A stretch of DNA of 64,000 nt from Allolobophora icterica (GCA_963556255.1 OY744604.1:76090736-76154735); one strand, 5' to 3'; shown: positions 1 to 11,135, counted from the first letter of the stretch. Notes: generated from the sequence alone by a model not told the origin. Translations and numbers: made by a program.

Positions 1-370
1 AGAGTTACAATAACCCCCCGGACAATCGTCACCAACAGTAAAGAGCAGACATTACCAATTATCACACAACTGGGCACAGAGTAGATATGGAAACCTCACC
101 ATACATCAAAAACTAATTATTACACAGTTGGGCACACAGTAGACATGAAAGAATTAACAAACATCAAAAACTAACAGTAGACATGAAAGAATTACAATAA
201 CCCCCCGGACAATCATCACCAACAGTAAAGAGCAGACATTACCAATTATCACACAACTGGGCACAGAGTAGATATGGAAACCTCACCATACATCAAAAAC
301 TAATTATTACACAGTTGGGCACACAGTAGACATGAAAGAATTAACAAACATCAAAAACTGATATTAGACA
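1..370 (+). repeat. 187-bp tandem repeat, about two copies
   Basis: The segment starting at base 5 recurs at base 192 (offset 187) almost unchanged. A third partial copy lies near 915-976. Each unit holds ACAATAACCCCCCGGACAAT followed by blocks containing CACACAACTGGGCACAGAGTAG. The CCCCCCGGACAAT word is the inverse of the tandem array at 1501-1612, so these copies are probably the other arm of a foldback element. Confidence 0.8.
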
Positions 371-461
371 ATTATCACACAACTGGGCACAGAGTAAATA
401 TGAGAGTATTATCATACAACATGAAAGAGGTCAACTACTATATATATAATAGAAATGGCTT

Positions 462-809
462 ATGGAAAATACAGTTTCAAAATTTGATCTATGTCAATCC
501 ACGATGGAATTTATAAAATCTGAGCAAGGAAAAGATAAAATTAGTTTTGAAGGTTATGTATACGTGAAGCAGAAAAATTTAGCAAATGGCAGTTGTCACC
601 CGACCATCTGGAAGTTCGTTGGATTTCTTCAAAGAGAACAAGCATTACAACAAGTTCACTGCAGCCAATTTCTGGCTGGTCACCCATCACAACCTTCAAG
701 GAAGAAGTATGCTGACACCAGTGCACGGATTCTGGCCGTCATCAGCAACTATAACGAGCGCAATGTTCTTGACTATCTACGTGGAATAGCTCACAACCTT
801 TCTTTTTAA
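462..809 (+). pseudogene. FLYWCH-like zinc-finger remnant of a MULE-type transposase
   Basis: The 115-codon frame reads FEGYVYVKQKNLANG, then a W-containing stretch (TIWKF), then DTSARILAVISNYNERNVLD. This order resembles a FLYWCH finger (F-x-Y ... W-x-C ... C ... H) followed by the linker found in FLYWCH/MULE proteins. The Cys and His residues expected in the middle appear in a different frame (586-789), so at least one frameshift has destroyed the finger. FLYWCH domains are common partners of Mutator-type transposases, which fits the foldback arms on either side. The assignment is by pattern only; an unrelated short ORF cannot be excluded. Confidence 0.4.
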
Positions 810-959
810 GTTTAATAGACTAATTAACAATAAACAGCAGTTTCTGCTAAACATTAAATTTCATATTGTAACGTTGAACGATTCTCTAATATAGTATGTC
901 TAATAAATTGCGGACAGTAGACATGAAAGAATTACAATAACCCCCCGGACAATCATCAC

Positions 960-1446
960 CAACAGTAAAGAGCAGACCGCAAGGTCTGCAAAGGTCCGCA
1001 AAGGTTCACCAGTCACTCTGGTACAGAGTAAAGCAGGGAGGCGACCTGACCGACGACTCTGATGAGCGTAGACTCGGATCCGACCTGGGCTGGTGAACCA
1101 AAGTCCTCCGTGCCCACCTTCTCGTGGTGCGGACCGTTAGTACCCTTCCTAGGAAGTACTCTTCCTAGGAGGGGGAACGAACGGGCACGGCAGGCAAAAC
1201 CAGGGGAAGGCAATGGCAAACCACCCCTGTTAATCATGCCAAGAAAATCGTCATGCCACACACCAAACCACGCCGATGGTCGCGGATGGAGGGACTCCCA
1301 GGCCGGAGCGCTGAGGTGGGACTCCCAGGCCAAAGCGCGACTCAAGGGCTACTGGGAGAAGTAGCAAGACGGCAACGGAGACTGTGTGGCATGACGATCG
1401 CTAGGGCTCCTAGAGCCGACGGCACAACAACAACAACAATAAATTA
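960..1446 (+). mobile_element. RTE/SINE-like retroposon with (ACA)n tail
   Basis: This GC-rich block contains GGCAATGGCAAACCACC, then ATGCCAAGAAAATCGTCATG, a word pair typical of RTE-related LINE 3' regions and SINEs that borrow them. It ends in ACAACAACAACAACAATAAAT, a simple A-rich tail consistent with target-primed insertion. Both strands are open over about 330 bases because of composition; I do not regard those frames as genes. Confidence 0.5.
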
Positions 1447-1870
1447 CTAATAAATTAATATACGTTATTTGTATATTCATATACTTTAAGATATCAGTAT
1501 AGGGGGTTTTTGTCCGGGGGGTTATTGTCCTAGGGGTTATTGTCCGGGGGGTTATTGTCCGGGGGTTATTGTCCGGGGGGTTATTGTCCGGGGGCTTATT
1601 GTCCTAGACCCCTTCACGCCTCTTGCAATAATTTTTTCGTAAATAATTCCTAACGAACGTTTAAACTTTTCATTTAAGGTTACATGTTTATAACACATCG
1701 CCACAACGTTCTTAAAACCAACTTCTTTAATACACAACTGCGTTATAGTATTAAATATACATTTATGCTACAGGCGGGAAAAAATTTTATTGCATAAAGT
1801 ATCCCGGAATTGATTCATTTCTAATCCCGTAATCCCGGGATTGACAGACTGCTCCGGGATTACATTCCCT

Positions 1871-2060
1871 AGTTCCAACAATTGAACCGTAGCGCTTATA
1901 TCTTCTTCGTCTTCTTTGCTTTCAGGCTCGGATAAATATCTCGCTGGGGATTGGTCAGCCACTCGGATCCTCTGTCTGCCAGCGAGGGATTAATCCGAGC
2001 CTGAAGGCAAAGAAGAAGAAGAAGATATAAGTGCTACGGTTCAATTGTTGGAACTGGGTT
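1871..2060. repeat. Inverted repeat, arms about 85 bp
   Basis: The left arm (about 1871-1950) carries TTGAACCGTAGCGCTTATAT and a GAA/TTC-rich stretch. The same sequence returns inverted at about 1985-2060 (ATATAAGTGCTACGGTTCAA) with a spacer near 40 bp. The minus frame 1768-1962 gives an acidic peptide (SEPESKEDEEDIS) resembling the N-terminus of piggyBac-type transposases, but it is too short to name. Confidence 0.7.
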
Positions 2061-3026
2061 TAAATGATAATTCTAGTGACATAAATAATTCTCAAAATGG
2101 CACCAACTTCCAGAATTTAGTTAGCATTAGTACCTACTTTATATTAAAGAAATCATACCTAATAGTTCACGATGTCCTGTAATTGTTGTGTTGGTAGTCG
2201 TAGTACTCCTGATCGTTGTGCTAGGGTTCACCAAGCACTGAAGAAGAACTCTAATTTGAAATGACATGTTGAAACGTTTGGTCTGAAAACCGTCTGCTGA
2301 TGTTTCCTCTGATTAAACATATTCATAAAAACAGTTTTGTTTAAATTCCTTAGTTCAAACTGAGGTATTGCATATTTCAACGACAGCGCATTATCCAATT
2401 ACAATTCGTTAATTGTAGGTAGGCTAAGCTTCGAATTGTAAACGCTGATTCCCATTTTTCTTGATTCTCAACAGTTTCGTTTACATTAAGCTTCGCAATG
2501 GCAATTTACTGCTTACTCAACGTCTATCATACATGTTTATAGCAATGGCGAACTTCGTTTAAGTCCTTAGCCACTTTGTGCATCCTGAACATGAATGGAG
2601 CGGTATATTGACGCCAGCTTGCTTAAAGATGTGTATTTCGAAATATCTCAGGCAATTTGACGAGAGAAATATATGCGGTCTATCAATGTCGTTACATGGA
2701 GTATATCCTTCTAACTGAGAAGTCGCAGATCCACGATCAACAGATCACACAGCAAGCGCGACACGGCGACACCAAAAACCCAGACCTTACTACAAATTGT
2801 GACGCCTGGATTTTTTGCCGCAGCATAAAAATTATGATGTACTCTTATATCATCTGATTCAAAATGGCTGAGTAAATTGGCTTAACAATGCATTTTGCAA
2901 TAGACAAATAAACCAAATAGTTTACTGAACAGCAATTATCAAATGAAATATAGCTAACCTCTAAATAGTAAGGCCTAAGTAAGTGAGTATATAGTGATGA
3001 CATTTTAAGGCGAAGATGAAACTTAC
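2061..3026. other. Downstream of the last visible Ig exon; no gene recognised
   Basis: AT-rich DNA without a convincing ORF. I searched the minus strand for the next exon of the IgSF gene (phase 1 acceptor, membrane segment or stop). One acceptor-like TTTGTAG near 2797 gives only about 16 codons in the required phase, so it was not called. Confidence 0.4.
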
Positions 3027-3290
3027 CCCAATTTCTGCAGTAGATTTCACATTCTTTTAAACCGTGAGACGTAAGATTCGTCGCAAATGGCAAAAATGTT
3101 CGATTTTTTCTCTCTATGGGAAATTCACAGTCTATGATGTTTCTTTCATTTGCGTCGCTGCATGATGTTGGTGTGGAATTTGTGCAGAAGTCTCCAATCC
3201 ATTCAGAGCGTGACAATACGCTACCAATAAACGTGATGTTGCAGCTCATAGTTGAAGTAGAATTTGTATCTGGCTCACATATTGGAATTG
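3027..3290 (-). CDS. IgSF gene, exon 5: second C-type, cysteine-rich domain
   Basis: The acceptor is TTTAAG at 3291-3292. The donor is GG|GTAAGT at 3026, a strong consensus. The exon is 264 nt, phase 1 at both ends, and encodes 88 residues beginning IPICEPDTNSTSTMSCNIT. It has seven cysteines and five N-glycosylation sequons (NST, NIT, NST, NRT, NLT), as expected for an extracellular domain. Its start aligns with exon 3 (APVC...TSSSVFQCDVT), so the two are probably duplicates. The domain lacks a tidy YxC motif; the Ig-like call rests on homology to exon 3 and on the exon structure. The transcript should continue to the left, beyond what I can see. Confidence 0.7.
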
Positions 3291-3796
3291 CTTAAACGAA
3301 AATTGGCAACAATTAGGCTACATCTCTACGTTTTACGTTTTAATTATCATATGCGAATTATTACCGCAATTTGAACTTTAAATTTACAGGCTTAGCCTAC
3401 AATGTTCTACTTGCACAACACCAAGTCCTCAACGATAATAAAACTCTTCAGAGAGGTTGTGGCATCGAGATGCAAACAAATTGATTGGTCTGCTCTCCTA
3501 ATATACAAGTTGCATTTAATATAAGCTATTTTATAATCGTAATTGTAATTGTGATCTCCAAACTTCTAAAGCGCCATTCGAAGGCCAAGCGCAGGACACC
3601 AGCCTATTCACGAGCGCTGAAAGGCCTCGTTCGGGTTTCAAGGCGTTACAAGAAGTTATAGTTCTCGTCTGTCCCATTAAAATACTGAGAGTTTAGACAT
3701 ATTTGGATAGTATTAGGCCATAATTAGGCACAGAGCATCTTGGACAGCTACTCTGTCTTAACCTGATAGACCGATTCAAGTCCTCCCCCCCCCCCC
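3291..3796. other. Intron of the IgSF gene, right of exon 5
   Basis: Nothing recognisable apart from a C-homopolymer at about 3785-3796, directly before a LINE fragment. Confidence 0.4.
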
Positions 3797-4378
3797 GAAA
3801 CAACGGGCCTGGCAAAATCTTGGGAACAACAATGACCGAGCACCTCAGATTCGACACACATGTTAGCAACATCTGCACAAGGGTTAGACAGTCGATGTAC
3901 GCCATCCGGGTACTGGCCGCCCACGGATTAACAGGCCCATCATTACACGACGTTGTCTATGACACAACGGTGGCAAGGATGCTGCATGCGGCTTCTGCTT
4001 GGTGGGGATTCGTTGGTCAGGAAGGGCGCAATAGACTCCAGGCTGTACTGAGGATAGTGAGGAGACTGGTCAGAGCGCGATACCTTCCTGACTCCCAGCA
4101 AAGCTTAGAGCGACTCTGTCAGGGAATCGACTCCCGACTGTTCGCTGGTGTCATTGTCGACCCAGCTCATGTTCTACACGAACTGTTACCTCCTATAAAA
4201 GCCACTGGACACTTTGCAACCCCGCTTGCATAACCGAATCATCCACCTGCTGACAATCTAGCTCGTAAAACTTTTATAATTAGGATGATCTATACTTGAT
4301 AAAACTTTCTTGTACACCAAAGTGCAGTTAGCAGTTGGTTCAATAAGGATATACTTACTTACTTACTTACTTACTTAA
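3797..4378 (+). pseudogene. LINE reverse-transcriptase C-terminal fragment, family with (ACTT)n tail
   Basis: The frame 3820-4233 encodes LRFDTHVSNICTRVRQSMYA followed by an AWWGF motif and HVLHELLPPIK. This is the thumb and C-terminal region of CR1/Jockey-type reverse transcriptases. The UTR follows, and the copy ends in (ACTT)n at about 4352-4377. The 5' part with the catalytic FADD is missing, so this is a dead 5'-truncated copy. The same family is present at 22840-22990 (coding end) and 42930-43083 (tail). It lies in an intron of the IgSF gene in antisense orientation. Confidence 0.75.
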
Positions 4379-5022
4379 GTCAACGATCAGTGAGGTAGAG
4401 AACCAATAAGCCAATCACTTGAGAGAGAAAAACAACATATGGGTCACATTTATTTAGGCCTAATTGTAATTATATGCTTTTGCAATAGTGCAGCGAATTT
4501 GCAAATAGCAATGCAAGGGACATAGTTCTCGTCTGCCCATTAAAATACTGAGAGTTTTGGACGTTGCCATAGCGTGCGCATTTTGAGCGTGCTTATTGAA
4601 GGGTACCTGCAAGTAGCCTACTGAGTCTCAATCTTGATCAGCGCAATGATGACAAAATGTGAAATTGTTTACCAGGTGAAACCTTTAAAAATGATTTTTA
4701 TATATATTGGAACTAAAATATTAAGAAAACTAACATTCAGGGTTGAGGCCAATCTTAAGCATTAATTTGTGGCATCACAGGTTAATCTTGAGGAGTTTTA
4801 TCTAAAAATAATGGCCTAATAATTATCATTACGTGCCTCTGATCAGATATCTCAGTATACGTCAATGAGCAATGAACTAAAGCTTATTCACCTATGTAGC
4901 GGGGCGTTGTCATCTTAAATTGGGTGCTATATGAATGCTTTAATCAATTCATTGATGAACATTTAGATATTTGTGATTTATATAAAAACCGACAACCACG
5001 CCATATAATAACTAACGCTTAC
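4379..5022. other. IgSF intron, no feature seen
   Basis: AT-rich intron. A short repeat of the 3645-3690 sequence (AGTTCTCGTCTG near 4522) is the only echo noted. Confidence 0.4.
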
Positions 5023-5367
5023 TGAGAAGTGCAAGGTCCACTGAAGTTAGAATTTGGCGTTGACCTTGTGCAATTAAATGTAAACAGATATACGTTCCTA
5101 CATTTGACTTTTTGACTCGTCCTATTGAAAGATAGGATACGTTGTATGAATTGTGTTTGACGTTTGTCACTGAATAATCCATTTGGAATTGATTTGGAAC
5201 TACGCCTTCGTTATAAAGTCCGTATTCGTTTGTAGCATTGTAGAACTTCCAATCAACTCCGAAAGACGAGTTCGTGATGCATTCTATTTCAATGCGACCA
5301 CCTTCAACAGCTACTTCTAGTGTTGTGTCCACTGCGTGAATCCGGGATACAATTTGGAAGAAGACAT
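5023..5367 (-). CDS. IgSF gene, exon 4: second V-type Ig domain
   Basis: The acceptor is CTTTCTATTTTAG just above 5367 and the donor is CA|GTAAGC at 5022. The exon is 345 nt, phase 1 to phase 1, encoding 115 residues that begin (x)VFFQIVSRIHAVDTTLEV. The V-type features are all present: IEIEC (first Cys of the sandwich), DWKFY (Trp), and SNVGTYIC (the D-x-G-x-Y-x-C motif with N for D). N-glycosylation sites are NSS, NAT and NVS. The domain pairs with the cysteine-rich exon 1.7 kb downstream in the same way that exon 2 pairs with exon 3. It has no signal peptide of its own, which argues that it belongs to the same transcript as the exons at 20-27 kb. A 15-kb intron separates them, so two genes remain possible. 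Confidence 0.8.
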
Positions 5368-5575
5368 CTAAAATAGAAAGTCCGTTTCCAACCTTACTCT
5401 ACATAAAAATACGTAAACATTTGTTTGAATTGAAATTTCTTGTTCTTTATCTTCCATTACAACGTTTTTTTAATGGTTAAAGAGAGTTAAATAGTTTGCA
5501 AGAGGAGATCTGAAATAGAAAGTCCTTTTCAAAGTTCATTTTACATAAGAATACAAAAACATTTGCTTCAATAAA
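5364..5575. repeat. Direct duplication of the exon 4 splice-acceptor region
   Basis: The stretch 5364-5430 (CTAAAATAGAAAGTCC, then TACATAA, then AAACATTTG) recurs at about 5507-5575. On the minus strand the second copy also gives a good acceptor, CTTTCTATTTCAG. Offset is about 142 bp. Confidence 0.75.
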
Positions 5576-5956
5576 AGCTGGCTAATCTTTTTAGCCCATC
5601 AAGACTCTGTTTAGTTTGGGGTCGACAATATAGTTAATTGCATATTACTTGGACTCGTGATTACACCTGAGACATTTTATGCAGCTTGCTCCTCTGTTTG
5701 CTTTGGACTAATCCTCATAGCAGACCACCAAGAGATGTTCATCATCCAGATTGTAATGGTAGACTTATGCTTGTATATAATGGCATAACATTTTTTAAGC
5801 TTGGCTTCAAAAGAACAAACTATTGTAAGCGCTTGATGAGTTTCAATACAGTAGATTGATACGTGTATTTATAGTTATCTCCCAAGTGTGGCGTCGGATG
5901 GTGCTTCTGCATTAGACATCCGAACTATGGAAGTTGTTAATTATTATATTCAATAG

Positions 5957-5969
5957 GGATGATGATGAC

Positions 5970-6055
<86 letters not shown>

Positions 6056-6190
6056 GTATGACAGTAAAAGCGGCAAAAATAATAATAATAATAATAATAA
6101 TAAAATTAAAATAATAGCCTAATAGCAATAGTAGTAGTAATTGTAGTAGTAGAAGCACTACTACTAGTAGTAGTAGTAGACTAGTAGTAG
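5957..6190. repeat. Trinucleotide microsatellites (GAT)n, (AAT)n and (AGT)n
   Basis: About 33 uninterrupted GAT units at 5957-6055 are followed by AAT units (about 6079-6103) and TAG/TAC units to 6190. Poly-Asp and poly-Ile frames across it are artefacts. Confidence 0.95.
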
Positions 6191-7222
6191 TCACAACAAT
6201 AATAATACCGTAACTTCGTGGCACTTTCGCCGCACTGTATTTCGAAGAATAAGGGCCAATCCAAATGTTTTTTCCATTCTTCTTAATTAATATTCAAGTC
6301 CTGATAGATATTATGTACTTCAGGATATAAAATAATAGCAATAATAATAATTAATATACCGCTTTTTATGGGTCCAATATTATCATTATGGCCTAACATT
6401 TACTGGCAGGGCCTAACGCAAGAACGGATAAATATTTCAAGCTACATCATTGTTTTACAATCCCATAACATTATTATTACAGACTTTTACAGTTGCCCCA
6501 ATAAACTCTGCAGCATACATGACCAAACTACAAATACGAAGTAGTGAACTCTACATATGAATTTGTCCATGAAAGCCAGCTAAAAGCTTGGACAAAGAAC
6601 GATGGAACAAAACGAATAAAGTAAGCCTAAACCTAGAAATGTGTGAAACTAATAAGTATGTGGGCTTCACATACTTGATATAGCAGTCGAGTAATATGTG
6701 CAGAACTTGTACTCACATAGGATGAAGTTTCTAAAATGTTTAACTGCCATTTAAATCCCGATCTTCGATTGTTTTCATAGATGGTAGCCTTTTCACTCAA
6801 ACCTACGTTGAACTGTTCACGTTTTCATCTAAAATGCGCCTGTTTATAAATGTCACATATTCACCTGTGGAAGTAATCTTAAAGACGCTTCAATGAAAGT
6901 TCACACTGTAGGCGTAGATCGGGCCTCTTGCAGTACCGGTAGCAGATATATTCAACAGCAAACAGGATGACTGATGACTGTGGCATATGTTCACGGGGCT
7001 CCCTGAAACATAAGGAGGTCATATGACACGATAGCATCAACTGATAACAATATACGATAATTATTTCTGGCTTATTGTTCATATTTGTCTATAATTATAG
7101 GGTCGTCAGTAAATCATCCTTCGCCAAACATTGTCTACAGGCCGAATCGAATAATTTAATGTCAATTGCTCCCTTTTGTTGTAAGCTTATATACATGTCA
7201 TTTTATTGTGATGAGTTGATGC
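6191..7222. other. IgSF intron, no feature seen
   Basis: AT-rich intronic DNA. No conserved protein segment, tRNA box pair or terminal repeat was recognised on either strand. Confidence 0.4.
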
Positions 7223-8112
7223 TCTCCTGTTATGGCTACTCAGAACATGAGCCTGATTATGCGAGCCCTGGAGGCCTGGATGTCGTCTAATCGGCTGCAC
7301 CTCAACCCTTCTAAAACCCAATTCATCTGGCTAGGTACCCGCCAGCAACTGGCTAAGCTGGACATAGCTGCCCTCACTGCTGCTTTCCCTCACTTCACCT
7401 TCTTCACTGTTGTTCGTGACCTCGGCGTCATCTTAGATCAAGAGCTCACCTTTGCTCCCCATATCAATCACCTTACCCGTGATTGCTTCTACCAACTGCG
7501 CCAGCTGCGTACTGTCGCTCGCTCGATTACTCCCTCTGTTAAATCCACACTTATCCACTCCTTTGTCACATCTAGACTTGATTACTGTTGTTCACTTTAT
7601 GCTTGTCTCCATGCTAGCCGTCTGAGGTGCTTGGATCGGGTCCTACGCTCCACAGCCCGCGTCAGTGGTCGAATAACCAAATTTGACCATGTGACGAGCT
7701 ACATGCTTGATGTTCGCCACTGGCTCCCTCTTGAGCAGCGTATTACGTATAGGTTGGCTGCCCTCTTCTGGTGCCGCTTGCTTGGCCTTGCTCCACTGTC
7801 TCTCCGCGATCTCTACCACCCTGTACTCAGCACGCGGGGCTTCGCTCTCTTCGCTCGTCTGAGCAGGGCCTGCTCTCTGTTCATACTGCCCGCACCTCTA
7901 CCAGGCAGCATCGTGCTTTCTCGGTGGTGGTCCCTCTAACCTGGAATAGCCTTCCCTTATCACTCCGCTTGTTTCCAAGAACCTTATCTTTCACGTTCTT
8001 TTCTCACCTTAAGACCGCTGTATTCAGCCGTGCTGGAGTCGGGATCACCTCTGAGTAGTTCTCCTTGAAGAGGCGCTATATAAATGTCCGCTATGAATGA
8101 ATGAGTGAATTT
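7223..8112 (+). pseudogene. L2/CR1-like LINE fragment, RT C-terminus with one frameshift
   Basis: Frame 7232-7939 begins just after the catalytic FADD region (MRALEAWMSSNRLHLNPSKT, then FIWLGTR). It runs through SRLDYCCSLY and RHWLPLEQRITYRLAALFW. Near 7875-7890 the reading frame shifts, and the expected end (RTSTRQHRAFSVVVP, WNSLPLSLR, LKTAVFSRAGVGITSE) continues in the next frame to 8058. The copy ends in ATGAATGAATGAGTGAA, the usual short tandem tail of L2/CR1 elements. It is 5'-truncated and dead. The same C-terminal family occurs on the minus strand at 34797-35040. Confidence 0.85.
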
Positions 8113-9473
8113 TTGAATATATATATAATTATATATATATCGGTATATTTATGTAAATTATGTATTCCAGGTACCTTAAAACACATATAATTCGAACGGT
8201 TGGATAATAAGTTGGTCTAAGCCAATGAGACATACTTTAGTGGCGCCATATTAAGTTTATATATCGTATATTATGTTTATATATCACATATAAGGTCTAT
8301 AAATAACATCAATTTATAAACGTAATATATGCTAAGTTATTATATTACTTTTATCTATAAAGTCCAAGTACATTTAGGCCTACAATTAAATGTCAAGTTA
8401 CATACATGCATAGGCCTACATATATACATACATGCATACACACATGAATATTGAATACATACACATGCATACATACATACATATATGTACAGACACACAT
8501 ACATTCCTATACTCATGCATACATACTGAAGTATTTGTCTTACTAAACCACTAATGCCTCACCAAAACATTTTATACGCTTGATATAGGGCCACATAATC
8601 CTACTGCGACAATACAGCCCTCGGAGCTGTCCTGGTAAGTAGTCTGAATAGTATGTTCTGTGAGCTGCGCTTTATGCATAACAATATATGATAAGATATA
8701 AATATATGGCTACATAATCCTGCCATGACCAGAGCATCTCATCTGAGGCGAGCGATCGATCGCTCTCCTAGCGATAAATCGCTCGTCTAGCCGAAGGCGT
8801 CGCACCGTTGGTAGCAGCCTTGCATTACGAGGCCCCGACGAACAATCGGGAAAAGGATTCCACTATCAAATTGATTATAATGATGATAAAAGCTCATCAC
8901 TGATGGACAAATGTAAAGACCTAATGATGCGCTATTAGATGTCATGACGACGGCCCTACAGGTCTTCTGCTATACTCCGTACGATACACAAAATACGCTG
9001 TAGGCCCACACAAAAGCTCTCGTGGTCGACCGCACATCGCTCGCCTACTCAATCCAGCGTGATCGATTTTCAAACAGCCTACTATTTTCAAATGAGAAAC
9101 TCTGGCTACGACATAATCCTGCTATGACAACTATGACAGCTATGACCTCTCTGGTCTCTCTGGTAACCGGGCTCGTATCTTTACCTGACATCGATCTCTG
9201 TTACGACCCAGTAGCGCTCGTGAATAATCTGGTGCTTTGCGCTTGAATTTAGAGTAGCGTTTGAGAAATCAGGAGTTTACGACTGCGATTTTAGGACTAC
9301 ACAATCATGTTGTGAGAGCAAATCTGATTGTTATTAATATCATTATTTCAAATAATCGAATCTCGAGAATTTCTTCAACGTCCAAAAAGCTTAGTCGTGG
9401 TAAGCAGCTTGTAATAGAAACTCAGTACAAAAATTCTAGGGAGAAGGAATCGTGATTAGTTTCGGTTCCGAGT
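8113..9473. other. IgSF intron: AT-rich, low-complexity CATA-rich DNA, diffuse repeats
   Basis: 8400-8530 is rich in CATACATACATGCATA words. The phrase GCTACATAATCCTGCCATGACC recurs in variants at about 8590, 8709 and 9108, so an old dispersed repeat may be present. No gene is recognised. Confidence 0.4.
8749..8785. repeat. GC-rich hairpin around GATCGATC
   Basis: CGAGCGATCGATCGCT (8749-8764) and AGCGATAAATCGCTCG (8770-8785) pair in 14 of 16 positions around a 5-base CTCCT loop. The left arm also contains the perfect palindrome AGCGATCGATCGCT. Confidence 0.8.
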
Positions 9474-9481
9474 CCAAATCT

Positions 9482-9625
9482 CAGGGTGAGAATTGTCGGG
9501 GGGTTGAGGGGGGTTCAACCCCCCAGTCTTTCTTAGGACCCCATAGTTAAGCCTTCATTGCACACCGTTACTCCACATGAATCATGGTCTAACCCCCCAG
9601 TCTTTTTTCTACAATTCTCATACTG
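9482..9625. mobile_element. hAT-type MITE, family CAGGGTGAGAATTGT, copy 1
   Basis: This 144-bp element starts CAGGGTGAGAATTGT and ends in the near-inverse ACAATTCTCATACTG. It is flanked by a perfect 8-bp duplication, CCAAATCT (9474-9481 and 9626-9633). The body is made of CCCCCAGTCTTT words in both orientations. The second copy is at 24501-24633. Confidence 0.9.
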
Positions 9626-9780
9626 CCAAATCTGACGGTTAGGCAGATAGACAGGCAGATTATGACTGATGACGATGTTCGTTATTACAACGACGGGAGA
9701 GATAGGGAGAAGAGGAGGAACCACGATCGAATTTCAGAGCAGTTCACTCTTGTGTAGCATCGCCTGCATTAGAAAAGAAT

Positions 9781-9898
9781 GTGTCCATTTATATATCGCT
9801 TCTTGAGTCTCTACTTGGTTTTGCTTCGCAAAATGTAATTATATTAATTAACTGCTTGTAAATCTGCCAGACCCAAGAAGCGATATGTAGATGGACAC
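9781..9898. repeat. Small foldback repeat, 29-bp arms
   Basis: GTGTCCATTTATATATCGCT (9781 on) returns inverted at 9870-9898 as AGCGATATGTAGATGGACAC, with three mismatches over 29 bp. The spacer is about 60 bp. It may be a MITE, but no TSD was convincing. Confidence 0.7.
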
Positions 9899-10838
9899 TT
9901 AGTCTTTCGATGCTGAACAGAAGAATTTGGTACGCCCTTACTTTATCAGATTATCTGTGCGCCAATGCAAACGTTATAATGCAATGTATGTGTAATGTGA
10001 CTATAGTGTGCTCTAATGTGATGTGTAGTGCAATGTGATATAACATAGCATGGGAGGTTGCGAACTACTTTCAGGGCGCTTGACAGTGCTTAGAGTGCGT
10101 CAAATGTAGGTAATGGGCGTCAGTTTAATTTAACATCTGTAAACGGGCGGTAACTGGGAACTACTAATACGCTTCTTTATTATAGCAGGCACTGATGATA
10201 AATCGAATCATGTTTTGCCAGTGATTGGTTAGTGACCACTGATCATCCATTAAATTGCATCTTTCCGGGATGTGTGAGTGAGTACCAATGCAACTGGGTC
10301 GGTCAAAAGTTTCATGTCGTTGAATTGTTATGGTTATAGTTGAGCCTCAACAAATAGATCCCTCGATTTCGATTTCGGGTTTTCAGAAGTTCCATTATTT
10401 GCTCGTTATGTGAAATTTTGCAAGAAGAAGAAGAAGACCGAAAAAGCAACAGAACTAAGAGTTAGAAAGAAGAGCAGTCCTTCGAGATAAACCTGTGAGC
10501 CAACCATTGGTATGTAACTTAAGGACTTCAGTTTGTTTTTAGCATTGGAGGGTCCTTGGCCGTCTGATCATCCCACCAGCTGGAGTTCCATAGAAGCGCA
10601 AGAAGAACACAGATTTTGGAATATCGTTAACACCTGGCGAGAATTTAAACTCAGCTTCTCTGGTTTGATAATCCAACATGCAAACTGAAGTGCTTTCTAT
10701 AATAAACAAAATGTTGTCATTATGTCAATTGTCGTGTGAGTCACTTTTGTTTTGTTGCTTCTCGTATCATAGCCATTTTTTAACTTGACGTTTATATGTA
10801 GCCTAATGCGGTTTGTCATTTGGTTTTTGAATAAACGA

Positions 10839-10874
<36 letters not shown>

Positions 10875-10880
10875 GCATTT
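9899..10880. other. IgSF intron, no feature seen
   Basis: AT-rich DNA with a short (AT)n run at 10846-10870. No protein or RNA signature was recognised. Confidence 0.4.
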
Positions 10881-11135
10881 AGCATTATCAGGGATCGGTT
10901 GGGACCGGAACGCACCGGAACGGCGTTCCGGTTCTTTTTTTGACGACCGGAACGCCGTACCGGTTCTTTCTTGGAAAAAATTTCTAGTATCTAGAGCGTC
11001 TTTTCGTTACTTCCTATACTTTTCTTGCGGATTATTAATGGCCCATGTAGATTTCAGCCTCTCTGCAGCCAGAATATACCCTGTAGGGTGCATACGCTAT
11101 ATACACATGTAGGGCCACAGACGTATATATATTAG

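Larger units (their letters stand above)
1..1612. mobile_element. Foldback (MULE-like) element, partial, with GGACAATAACCCCCC arms
   Basis: The plus strand carries ATAACCCCCCGGACAAT at about 8, 195 and 936. From 1501 to 1612 the complementary unit GTCCGGGGGGTTATT repeats about seven times, giving inverted arms made of short tandem subunits. Read from the minus strand, the right end begins GGTCTAGGACAATAAGC. It shares TCTAGGAC with the foldback elements at 18256, 41900 and 43093. Between the arms lie a FLYWCH-like remnant (462-809) and a SINE-like insertion (about 960-1446). The left end is outside the window, so no TSD could be read. Confidence 0.6.

Noticed and set aside
1013..1364. Two overlapping 100-codon frames
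   Set aside because: They lie in a GC-rich retroposon; composition explains their openness.
1768..1962. piggyBac transposase
   Set aside because: Only an acidic N-terminal-like stretch inside an inverted repeat; too short to assign.
2657..2857. Terminal exon of the IgSF gene on the minus strand
   Set aside because: The acceptor near 2797 gives about 16 codons in the needed phase and no membrane segment.
5934..6224. Poly-Asp (plus) and poly-Ile (minus) frames
   Set aside because: They are translations of (GAT)n and related trinucleotide arrays.
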